Origin: JBLMZW01 sp050259035
Lineage (GTDB): Bacteria > Bacillota > Syntrophomonadia > Syntrophomonadales > DTU052
Length of the DNA stretch: 32,379 nucleotides
Assembly (NCBI GenBank): GCA_050259035.1
Contig: JBLMZW010000164.1
Coordinates: forward strand, 1-32,379
Direction: 5' to 3'
Below, one piece after another: positions 15,519-22,327 of the stretch. Made by a program: the position numbers and the translations under genes. The notes below the pieces were generated by a model, which worked only from the letters and a program-made list of their open reading frames with translations, did not search any database and had not been told where the DNA came from. Position 1 is the stretch's first letter; the number at the start of each line of letters is the position of its first letter.

Positions 15519-16493
15519 TTAAACCTGGCTTTTTCCCTGCTGCCTGATGGATGTTTTAAAATCCGGATACAGTAGTTGGTAACCCGTCTGCTTGAGTTTG
15601 GCACTGTCGACAATGTAATCATCTCCGAGGTATCTTACCGCGTCGTACTCCAGAACCGGTATTTTCCCCCGCAGGCCGGATATGAATCCGTCTATGCAGG
15701 CAAAAGTTTTTACCAGGGCCAAAGGGATATGCGACCTGGGAACCCGGGTACCGAAAGTCTCCGCCGCCAGAGCAAGGGCCTCTTCCAACATGGGGTTGCT
15801 GTCGTCGGAGATGTTATAAATTTGGTTCTGGGCTTCATCCAATTGTGAAAGAAATACGGCCGCCCCCGCGACATCTTCCGCCCGTACATTTGACAGCCGC
15901 TGTTTCCCATGGCCCGGTATGCCGGTTATACTGCTGGGCCCGGAGAAAACCTTGCCCGCGCCATCGTTACAGCCCGGGCCATAGACCGTAGACGGTCTTA
16001 GAATGGTTACTGGCAGCCCCTTGTTCATTTGCCCGAACACAACATCTTCTCCGTCCCTCTTGCTGCGGCCATAGTTGTCCTGAGGACATCTAGGCGATTC
16101 TTCATTAAAGGGTTTGCCCCGGTAGGGTCCATAAACACTGGTGGAGCATACATGCACGAACCGTTTGATTCCCTTCGCCATAGCCAGTTTAGTTATGTAC
16201 TCTACCCCTTTAACGTTTATGGGATAAAGGTTTTTATAGCTGGTGGAGAAATTGCAGATTGCTCCCAGGTGGAAGACTCGGTCAACATCGCCCTGGAAAA
16301 GCGGCGGTAATGTTGCGGGAACGGTTAAATCAGATGGAATGAACTCAACTCCGAGCTCAGCGAAGAAAGACCGATCGCCAGTCGAAAGCCCGGTGGCCCT
16401 AACTTTAACCCCTGCGTCTGCCAGACGTTTAACCAGATGCCTTCCGATAAATCCGGTAGCCCCGGTAACCAGAGTAATATTGGAGAACTCCAT
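15519..16493 (-). CDS. NAD-dependent epimerase/dehydratase (extended SDR, 3-beta-HSD-like)
   Basis: A 324-aa extended SDR. VTGATGFIGRHLVKRLADAG is the Rossmann glycine motif, followed by FHLGAICNFS, CSTSVYGPYRG (catalytic Ser/Thr) and YGRSK (catalytic Tyr and Lys). The C-terminal substrate domain includes ILRPSTVYGPG and DYIVDSAKLKQTGYQLLYPD. Start: ATG 16493 with GGGGGG 5-6 nt upstream; a longer frame from 16619 would begin upstream of the likely promoter and is rejected. It is the first gene of the catabolic operon and may act on a hydroxy or keto group of a cyclic or sterol-like substrate, but sugar-nucleotide substrates cannot be excluded. Confidence 0.88.
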   Translation of the reverse strand: MEFSNITLVTGATGFIGRHLVKRLADAGVKVRATGLSTGDRSFFAELGVEFIPSDLTVPATLPPLFQGDVDRVFHLGAICNFSTSYKNLYPINVKGVEYITKLAMAKGIKRFVHVCSTSVYGPYRGKPFNEESPRCPQDNYGRSKRDGEDVVFGQMNKGLPVTILRPSTVYGPGCNDGAGKVFSGPSSITGIPGHGKQRLSNVRAEDVAGAAVFLSQLDEAQNQIYNISDDSNPMLEEALALAAETFGTRVPRSHIPLALVKTFACIDGFISGLRGKIPVLEYDAVRYLGDDYIVDSAKLKQTGYQLLYPDFKTSIRQQGKSQV

Positions 16494-16530
16494 GTAACCC
16501 CCCTTCTTTCCCCCATAGTGAAAATGAGAA

Positions 16531-16547
16531 TATATAGTTTCTATATA
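16531..16547. promoter_or_regulatory. candidate PadR operator (perfect dyad)
   Basis: TATATAG-TTT-CTATATA is a perfect 7-bp inverted repeat with a 3-nt centre. It overlaps the proposed -10 and start point of the operon promoter. AT-rich dyads at the promoter are typical PadR targets, and a PadR gene is third in this operon. Binding is inferred. Confidence 0.45.
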
Positions 16548-16569
16548 TATATTTATTAGAGTCAACCAA
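16540..16569 (-). promoter_or_regulatory. candidate sigma-A promoter of the GRE operon
   Basis: On the minus strand TTGGTT (16569-16564), an 18-nt AT-rich spacer and TATAGA (16545-16540) precede the epimerase ATG by about 46 bp. TTGACT lies 4 nt further down but would leave only a 14-nt spacer. The dyad at 16531-16547 overlaps the -10. Confidence 0.45.
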
Positions 16570-16656
16570 ATAGTATCGGAAAATTGATATGGATAAATTG
16601 CATCGGCGAGGCATCTCATCGGATGTAAAACGAGTTAAAGAGCCTTAATCAAACGC

Positions 16657-16684
16657 TTCATAGGAGTGAAACATTCCCTATGAA
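16657..16684. other. long hairpin upstream of the operon promoter
   Basis: TTCATAGGAGTG and CATTCCCTATGAA pair over 12 bp, with one bulged C, one G-T wobble and an AAA loop. It lies about 90 bp upstream of the proposed -35. It could be a regulator site or part of an upstream transcript ending at the terminator at 16807. Confidence 0.45.
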
Positions 16685-16806
16685 TGGATTTCTTTCCTGA
16701 GACGGATTCCTTGACTCCAGTCGTCGCTTTTCCCCCGACCTTCAAACTTTCAACCAGATCAGCCGGTAAGCAATATATGATTTCCCTGTATATTTACCGA
16801 TACAGA

Positions 16807-16846
16807 AAGGGGGCACTGGTAATAAGCCAATGCCCCCCTTTTTTAT
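16807..16846 (+). terminator. strong intrinsic terminator, left member of an inverted pair
   Basis: AAGGGGGCACTGG (16807-16819), a 7-nt loop TAATAAG and CCAATGCCCCCCTT (16827-16840), then a run of T. The stem has one C/A mismatch. No plus-strand gene lies just upstream, so it either ends an unannotated RNA or shields the downstream gene pair. The reverse complement of the hairpin at 18786-18816 is nearly the same sequence, including loop and flanks. The gene-free stretch 16494-17279 otherwise holds the operon promoter, one further hairpin and a 21-bp tandem repeat. Confidence 0.8.
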
Positions 16847-16984
16847 AGCTTTATTCTGGAAATTGCTATCGCCAAATGGTGTTATATTTCCCTTGGGATA
16901 TATAGCTAAATCAGTAAGGCCTTGATATGCACTATGACGACTCCTCGGAATGAATTCTGAGACTTCTCGCGTCTGCGTTATAAA

Positions 16985-17033
16985 CTTTTTAGGAGCATAT
17001 ATGTACTTTTTAGGACTATATATGTGCCTTTTA
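16985..17033. repeat. 21-bp tandem repeat, 2.3 units
   Basis: Unit 1 (16985-17005) and unit 2 (17006-17026) both read CTTTTTAGGA, two variable bases, then ATATATGT and a final base; they match at 18 of 21 positions. A partial third unit (CCTTTTA) follows. The period equals two helical turns, as in arrays of sites bound on one DNA face. It lies about 250 bp before the secreted-protein gene. Confidence 0.6.
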
Positions 17034-17279
17034 CGATAAGAATATGAAATAAAAACATGGGTTTTGGCTCGTAGTACCGCCTTTATATGAGTTTCATGTA
17101 GATGTAATTTAGATTAATCATTTCTACAGGTTTTTACATTTTTCCCGTTGCCAGGGCTTTGGGGCTAATGAAAAAATAGAATATATGTTGGACCGACAGG
17201 GGGGATACTACAATAGTTTTGGCCGTTTGAGGACTCGGGTATATTTCATGGGGAGTATGTAATAGGATGGAGGGTTTTG

Positions 17280-17948
17280 ATGAGGAACTTACGTTGGTAT
17301 AGTAGCGTATTCATAGTGTGTGTGGCTCTTTTAGTCAGTTTTTCCGGAACTGCTTATGCTGCCTTATATGGTGTTGCTGCGAAGAATCAAGCATCAGCTC
17401 CTAATCTTAATTATGGGACATATGGTTATAATTATGTCATGTCTTCACCAGATGTAGTGAATTTGCATGTCAGTTCAATATATGTTATAGATCCTGCTGG
17501 TGCAGGAGAAAACCATGTAGAGGTTGGTTGGGTAATAGCCCCACCCGCTCCACGTTATTTAACGAGTCCGCATTTTTTTACTGCTAGAATCCAAGACACC
17601 AGCTATGACGAAACTATATTTGACGAAGCTGAATATGATAGCAGTCATTGTTATAAGATATGGTATAACGGAGTTAAATGGAAATTATATATTGATGGGA
17701 CTTTAATCGAATCTAGAGTCTTTACTAATGATTTTTGTTGTGGTAACACAGTATGTTCTAGCGAACGTAATGATATATATAATGACACCAATTATAGCCA
17801 CTTCTGGAATTTAAGGTGGTATTCGCCCGACACCGGATGGCATAACTGGACGAAAATGAGGGAATACATGGATAATGACCCGGACTATGAATTGATACGG
17901 AACCAAAATAACCGTTCATGTTCCATGCAAATAGTAGAAGAGGGGTGA
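17280..17948 (+). CDS. secreted protein of unknown function
   Basis: 222 aa from ATG 17280, with GGAGGG 5 nt upstream. A clear Sec signal peptide is present: Arg/Trp-containing n-region, hydrophobic core VFIVCVALLVSF, cleavage near AYAA at about residue 27. The mature part is rich in aromatic residues, Asn and Asp, with six cysteines after about residue 120, some paired as CC and CSS-type clusters (NDFCCGNTVC). This suggests disulfides in an extracellular beta-rich domain with segments such as YKIWYNGVKWKLYIDG. I do not recognise the family. It is followed after 4 bp by a membrane-anchored protein, so the two form an operon. Base composition is visibly more AT-rich than in the flanking operons. 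Confidence 0.8.
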   Translation: MRNLRWYSSVFIVCVALLVSFSGTAYAALYGVAAKNQASAPNLNYGTYGYNYVMSSPDVVNLHVSSIYVIDPAGAGENHVEVGWVIAPPAPRYLTSPHFFTARIQDTSYDETIFDEAEYDSSHCYKIWYNGVKWKLYIDGTLIESRVFTNDFCCGNTVCSSERNDIYNDTNYSHFWNLRWYSPDTGWHNWTKMREYMDNDPDYELIRNQNNRSCSMQIVEEG

Positions 17949-17952
17949 GACT

Positions 17953-18726
17953 ATGAACATAAACAGGAGCATTAAAATCATAATTACAGTCTTATTGATA
18001 GGAACAGTTTCAACCTTGGGGTATTTATTACATAATCATCAGATATCAAGTGATAAACAATCGAAGTCATATTCTTCTGCGGCCGCTTATTTGCTTTCTC
18101 TGCCGGATGATGAACAACAGAAGATGTTCGATGAGGATATTGATTCTAGATGGTCGTTTTCTAACGCTGAAGAGGCTAGCCAAGAACTTCCCTTTAAATT
18201 TAAAATGCCAGATGAAAAGTTGACTGGTAAACCGTCTTATGTTTTTATCCCCAAAAATCAGATTACCAAAGACCGAAAATTTTATGTTCACTACGAAAAT
18301 GGTGTTAATGGATTAAAGTTTGAGGCGCACCAACGGGCATCACAACCCGATTATGCTGCTAATATTGAACAAATTGAAATAGATATTAAAAATGGTGTCC
18401 ATAGGGGTGCTGATAAGATGCCAACTATAATTGACAGGAAAGGTTGTCAGTATTACGCAATCGAACCCGGATATAATATTATTGGAGGAGATAAAATACC
18501 TCGACCTGGTTATTTACTATGGTGGCAAGATGGCATTTCATACGAGCTTTATGGCACTAAAGGCCCAGACGGAACAAGTATAGATGGATTGATCGCAATT
18601 GCCGAATCTGTTAATAACAGTAATGTATCATATTGTTCGGGGAAATCACTTATTGATAACAATGCGAGTTCCGAAAGTAATGCAAACCCAATAACAAAAC
18701 CCACCAACATTGATGATAATAATTAA
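17953..18726 (+). CDS. membrane-anchored extracellular protein, DUF4367-like C-terminus
   Basis: 257 aa. One N-terminal membrane segment (about residues 8-26, IKIIITVLLIGTVSTLGYLL) is followed by a long extracellular region. The part near residues 195-225 (LLWWQDGISYELYG, then DGLIAIAESV) resembles the end of DUF4367 domains, which occur in extracytoplasmic parts of anti-sigma-like and lipoprotein-like Firmicute proteins. The C-terminus is a low-complexity Ser/Asn/Pro tail. Start ATG 17953 with a G-rich site just before it. It is coupled to the secreted protein upstream. A role as partner or sensor for that protein is inferred only from position. Confidence 0.78.
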   Translation: MNINRSIKIIITVLLIGTVSTLGYLLHNHQISSDKQSKSYSSAAAYLLSLPDDEQQKMFDEDIDSRWSFSNAEEASQELPFKFKMPDEKLTGKPSYVFIPKNQITKDRKFYVHYENGVNGLKFEAHQRASQPDYAANIEQIEIDIKNGVHRGADKMPTIIDRKGCQYYAIEPGYNIIGGDKIPRPGYLLWWQDGISYELYGTKGPDGTSIDGLIAIAESVNNSNVSYCSGKSLIDNNASSESNANPITKPTNIDDNN

Positions 18727-18785
18727 AATTATCAGTGACTAGAGATCTTTTTGCCTTATCAAAAGTCTATATATAAAACATAAAT

Positions 18786-18816
18786 AAGGGGCATTGGCTT
18801 ATAACCAATGCCCCTT
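18786..18816 (-). terminator. perfect hairpin, right member of an inverted pair
   Basis: AAGGGGCATTGG (18786-18797), loop CTTATAA and CCAATGCCCCTT (18805-18816) form a perfect 12-bp stem. The T-rich side (TTATTTATGTTTTAT) follows it on the minus strand, so the better terminator direction is leftward, into the gene pair. It can also end the plus-strand pair weakly. Confidence 0.65.
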
Positions 18817-18904
18817 CTGAATTTAAGCTACAAATAGACTTGCTGGATTAACTCTGATTTTTCGGCCTTCGGTCTTATTCTCCGTTTCCTTACCGTAACG
18901 GTTG

Positions 18905-19411
18905 TTACAACCGCATCCCCAGATCGAAAAGACTTGGCTGCGCCTCTATTAATGGCATTATTGCCGTAACAGGCGTTACGTCTGTCATTAAGTCTGCCAA
19001 CAATTCCTGCGGTGGAGCCAAATCAAAGTTTAGGAGTTCCAAGGGAAGATTCCATGCCAATTCTGGCACAATTGGAACAACCTCGCCCTTCGTGATTATG
19101 TTGCTCTTTTCCCGCATTCACGCCCAAATCGTTTCTGTTGCACCAAAATTAAACCCACTTACTAATGCTTTCGCCAACATTGATGCCATGTTCTGAACCC
19201 CGGCAAGTATCTGCAGACCTTCCCAAGACAGTTTTCTTCCAGAGTTAATGCCACATCCAGCTTTTGCCCATCAGGGTAACACTCTGTCCTGTATGGTGTC
19301 CTGGTAATATAGGAAGTACATCCGGCAGTCCTAGAGCCTAGTCCAATCCCAACAGTGTATTCCTCATAAGGAGATAACCCATCAGCTATATCCTCAAGGG
19401 TCGTTGAATGC
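18905..19411 (-). other. degenerate coding remnants, unidentified
   Basis: No intact gene is evident here. The minus strand shows shifted open fragments. About 19410-19250 reads SPYEEYTVGIGLGSRTAGCT and beyond in one frame. About 19270-19120 reads SWEGLQILAGVQNMASMLAK in another frame, ending TGA directly before ATG 19117. From there a 70-codon frame (start MREKSNIITKGEVVPIV) runs to 18905 with no good SD. Two GTAAC/GTTAC dyads lie near 18893 and 18966. I do not recognise any piece. It looks like a decayed gene or mobile-element cargo. Confidence 0.4.
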
Positions 19412-19702
19412 TTACAGGTTTTCGAATCCCAGGATACCTTGTTTATTGAGTTTACTATCTTTCCAATTCCACCATTTCAGAAGCTCAGGATCATGGGCAT
19501 TATGGGAAGCGTAATAGATCGCGCAGCGGAACACATACAAGAGGCAACGATCCATATGACAGCCCTGATATTCGCATATCCTCTGGTAGAGTAATTCCGG
19601 GTCCTGTCCTTTCAGTTCTGAAACCTTAGAAAAGCCCAGGCTTCTTATATATTGAGCGATGATACGGCCTACCCCGGGAATGGATTCAAGTTTTTCATTC
19701 AT
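19412..19702 (-). CDS. Cdd1-family helix-hairpin-helix protein
   Basis: A 96-aa cytoplasmic protein. LESIPGVGRIIAQYIRSLGF is a helix-hairpin-helix of the DNA-binding type. ELKGQDPELLYQRICEYQG, DRCLLYVFRCAIYYAS and DPELLKWWNWKD are the conserved blocks of the Cdd1 family (named after the gene beside the C. difficile pathogenicity locus). Function is unknown; DNA binding is plausible from the HhH. ATG 19702 with GGGGAGC upstream. It is divergent from the first MFS gene. Confidence 0.88.
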   Translation of the reverse strand: MNEKLESIPGVGRIIAQYIRSLGFSKVSELKGQDPELLYQRICEYQGCHMDRCLLYVFRCAIYYASHNAHDPELLKWWNWKDSKLNKQGILGFENL

Positions 19703-19855
19703 AACTAAGCTCCCCTGTTGATAAATATCTTTACAGCCATATTATCACACTTCCGTTTTACCCAACCCGTACTCATAAGTCCCTTCTAACCCTTGTCTAT
19801 CAAAGAGTGTAAGGCCGGCACATTATCTAATCCAATATTTTTCCGCAAAAGAGGA

Positions 19856-19884
19856 TTGACATTATCAAGGCTAAGTTCTATTCT
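19856..19884 (+). promoter_or_regulatory. sigma-A promoter of the first MFS gene
   Basis: TTGACA (19856-19861), a 17-nt spacer and TATTCT (19879-19884). The expected start point falls at the beginning of the operator-like sequence at 19891, leaving a leader of about 120 nt before ATG 20015. The gap 19703-20014 holds nothing else I can support. Confidence 0.75.
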
Positions 19885-19890
19885 CTGTTT

Positions 19891-19916
19891 TAGAACTGAT
19901 TGGTCACGTTTAGAAC
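19891..19916. promoter_or_regulatory. TetR operator candidate, site 1
   Basis: The 26-bp sequence begins TAGAACT, has GGTCACGTT in the middle and ends AGAAC. It starts 6 nt after the -10 box. It matches site 2 at 21666-21691 in 22 of 26 positions without gaps. Inside and just beyond it, ATTGGT and ACCAAT form an inverted repeat (19899-19904 and 19915-19920). Confidence 0.65.
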
Positions 19917-20014
19917 CAATGGGTCGAGGGTTAAATTTATGTGGAGTTTCGCCTATACATATTCCAACCTCTTTTGGCCTGTCAGTTTATTAATCATCTT
20001 TTGAGGTACCCATA

Positions 20015-21583
20015 ATGCCGCACGAAGACTCGGAAAAAATAAACTGGTCCGTCCTAATCGTAATCATTGTCGGTACTTTTATGGCCATTTTGGACAGCAG
20101 TATTGTTAATGTGGCTCTGCCCAAGATGATGACCATATTCGGTGTAGCCGCCAGTGATATTCAGTGGATACTAACCGCCTACATGCTGACGCTCGGGGTT
20201 GTCATGCCCATATCCGGTTATTTGGGAGACACTTTCGGTTATAAGCGGCTGTATATCGCAGCTTTGGTCATCTTTATCATCGGATCGACTTTTTGCGGAC
20301 TGGCCTGGAATGTTAACAGCATGGTTGTGGCCCGGGTGATTCAGGCTATCGGCGGCGGGGTAATGCAGCCTTTGGGGATGGCCTTAATATACCAGACCTT
20401 CCCTCGTTCCAAGATAGGAATGGTCCTTGGTTTTTGGGGAATAGCCGCCATGGCGGCTCCAGCTATAGGCCCTACTTTGGGAGGCTACCTGGTGGAATAC
20501 GCCAACTGGCGTTTTATCTTCTTTATTAATGTGCCGATCGGGATTCTTAACGTCTTTCTGGCCGGATTAATCCTTAAAGAGACGGTTCTGGTAAAAGGCA
20601 AGGTTTTTGACTGGGTAGGTCTTATTTCTTCCAGCCTGGGATTTTTCTTTCTTCTTCTGGGCATTAACGAAGGCGCTAAAAACGGCTGGGGCGAGCCCTA
20701 TATAGTTGGCTTTTTTGCCCTGGCAGTCATAAGTCTAACCGTTCTTATAATCAACGAGTTGAAACATCCGGAACCTATGCTGGATTTCAGCATATTCAAA
20801 GAGTTCCTGTTCACTATTTCCGTAGTCATTGGCTCTTTCCTTTCTATAGGGATGTTTGGCGCAATCTTTTTAATGCCCATGTTGCTGCAGAATGTCCTCG
20901 GGCTGACGGCTATGAAGACGGGGATTATTATGTTTCCCGCCGCACTGGCGTCGGGAGTCATGATGCCTCTGGGCGGGCGGCTATTTGATCGTTACGGGGC
21001 CCGAGGCGTTGTTTTAGCTGGCCTGGCTCTAGTAACCGGAACTACCTTCGTTATGAGTGGGTTTAACGCCGAGACTACCTTTGCGGCTATGACCTGGTGG
21101 ATGGTTTTGCGAGGAGCCGGCATGGGATTAGCCATGATGCCGGTTACTACGGTGGGCATGAATACGGTTCCTCAACACCTTATTGGCCGGGCCTCCGCTC
21201 TGGGTAATGTAATTCGTCAGGTTGCCGCAGCGTTTGGGGTAGCCATGTTGACTACCATAATGCAGCACCGGCAGGTATCTTACTTTTCTAACCTGGCTCA
21301 ATCGGTTAACTTCTCCAGCGGCGATTATCTGCGTCTGCAGGGTTGTTTACGCGACATAGCGACAACTATGGGCATCGGCCAGGGTACCATGCAGGGCTGG
21401 GGGTTAAGCTTAATAGCTCAGAAAATTGTTAAGCTGTCCATGGTAAGTGCCATTGCCGATTGTTTTATTATTGCCGGTTTTATGTGTCTGGGCGCTTTCT
21501 TTTTATCTATGTTATTAAAGGGCGGTAAGACGGCTCCGGCCGCCTCTAAAGCCGAAGAACCGGTTGCTGTTTCCTTTGAATAA
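20015..21583 (+). CDS. EmrB/QacA-type MFS drug:H+ antiporter (DHA2, 14 TM) 1
   Basis: 522 aa, about 14 membrane helices. Helix 1 carries the DHA2 motif LDSSIVNVALP. Motif A is GYLGDTFGYKR (loop 2-3), and the antiporter motif C is GPTLGGYL in helix 5. It should export toxic compounds or fatty-acid-like molecules using the proton gradient, with an EmrA-type adaptor. The adaptor gene and the regulator lie just downstream. ATG 20015 follows GAGGT at 9 nt. Its promoter carries the same operator-like site as tetR. It is closely similar to the second MFS protein at 23638-25182, indicating duplication. Confidence 0.93.
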   Translation: MPHEDSEKINWSVLIVIIVGTFMAILDSSIVNVALPKMMTIFGVAASDIQWILTAYMLTLGVVMPISGYLGDTFGYKRLYIAALVIFIIGSTFCGLAWNVNSMVVARVIQAIGGGVMQPLGMALIYQTFPRSKIGMVLGFWGIAAMAAPAIGPTLGGYLVEYANWRFIFFINVPIGILNVFLAGLILKETVLVKGKVFDWVGLISSSLGFFFLLLGINEGAKNGWGEPYIVGFFALAVISLTVLIINELKHPEPMLDFSIFKEFLFTISVVIGSFLSIGMFGAIFLMPMLLQNVLGLTAMKTGIIMFPAALASGVMMPLGGRLFDRYGARGVVLAGLALVTGTTFVMSGFNAETTFAAMTWWMVLRGAGMGLAMMPVTTVGMNTVPQHLIGRASALGNVIRQVAAAFGVAMLTTIMQHRQVSYFSNLAQSVNFSSGDYLRLQGCLRDIATTMGIGQGTMQGWGLSLIAQKIVKLSMVSAIADCFIIAGFMCLGAFFLSMLLKGGKTAPAASKAEEPVAVSFE

Positions 21584-21630
21584 CGGATGAAAGGCATCAA
21601 GCTAGGATACTGGTCTCTAAAAAAGAATAA

Positions 21631-21659
21631 TTGACATTAATACGGCGAAGTAATATTTT
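21631..21659 (+). promoter_or_regulatory. sigma-A promoter of the tetR-emrA unit
   Basis: TTGACA (21631-21636), a 17-nt spacer and TATTTT (21654-21659). The geometry is identical to the promoter at 19856, and the operator-like site again begins 6 nt after the -10. Confidence 0.75.
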
Positions 21660-21665
21660 AGTTGG

Positions 21666-21691
21666 TAGAACTATTGGGTCACGTTGAGAAC
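21666..21691. promoter_or_regulatory. TetR operator candidate, site 2
   Basis: A 26-bp sequence beginning TAGAACT, with GGTCACGTT in the middle and ending AGAAC. It is 22/26 identical to site 1 (19891-19916) and sits 24 bp before the tetR ATG. It implies autoregulation and co-regulation of the first MFS gene. Confidence 0.65.
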
Positions 21692-21714
21692 TTGCCAGTC
21701 AGGGGAGGGATTCG

Positions 21715-22326
21715 ATGGTTTCCAGACGGGAGAAGGAGACAGAATTTAAAAAGCAATTGATTGCCGAAGCCGCTTTCCAGCTTTTTTCTCAGACCTGGTA
21801 TGAGAATGTTACGGTGGAGGAGATAGCCCGAAAGGCCGAGTTTGGCAAGGGTACTATATACAAATACTTTGCCAGCAAGGAAGAAATCATAGCCTACATC
21901 ATGTGTCAGGGCATAGACGAGATTTGTGTCCGAATTGAGGAGCAGTGTCTGTCTGAGCCCAACTTGATGAAGGCATTGAGTAATTACATATCTTTGCAGT
22001 ACCACTTTTATATGGCCTACCATCATATCTTCCTGTCCTTGATGCGGCGAGCCATAGATGGTACCGCCAATTCCCAGTGGTTTACTGAAATTAACGGAAG
22101 ACACGAAAAAAAGACCAATATGGTTGCTGAGATTTTAAATAGAGGAATGACCGAGAAATACATTGCCGAAGCTGATGCCTTTAAAATGGCCCGGGTTCTG
22201 GAAAAAGTGATCAAAGGATTCACCATTGAGGCCCAAAGAGAGAAGGGAACCGATGTTGAGAAAGACCTGGAGCTTATAAAGGCCGTTCTATCACACGGGA
22301 TACTGTTAAACAAGGGAGGAGAATAA
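21715..22326 (+). CDS. TetR/AcrR-family transcriptional regulator
   Basis: A 203-aa TetR regulator. The N-terminal HTH comprises IAEAAFQLFSQTWYENVTV, EEIARKAEFGKGTIYKYFAS and KEEIIAYI. The C-terminal ligand domain is helical (residues 60-200), of the kind that binds hydrophobic inducers in efflux systems. GGGGAGGG lies 6-7 nt before ATG 21715. The stop is 1 nt before the EmrA-like ATG, so the two are co-transcribed and probably translationally coupled. The operator pair at 19891 and 21666 is its likely target. Confidence 0.94.
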   Translation: MVSRREKETEFKKQLIAEAAFQLFSQTWYENVTVEEIARKAEFGKGTIYKYFASKEEIIAYIMCQGIDEICVRIEEQCLSEPNLMKALSNYISLQYHFYMAYHHIFLSLMRRAIDGTANSQWFTEINGRHEKKTNMVAEILNRGMTEKYIAEADAFKMARVLEKVIKGFTIEAQREKGTDVEKDLELIKAVLSHGILLNKGGE

Positions 22327-22327
22327 T

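Noticed and set aside
1481..16493. Glycyl-radical bacterial microcompartment locus
   Set aside because: No shell protein genes, no CoA-acylating aldehyde dehydrogenase or phosphotransacylase, and the GRE has no visible N-terminal encapsulation extension.
19793..19993. 66-codon plus-strand frame before the first MFS gene
   Set aside because: It spans the TTGACA/TATTCT promoter and the operator, has no SD, and the composition is not protein-like.
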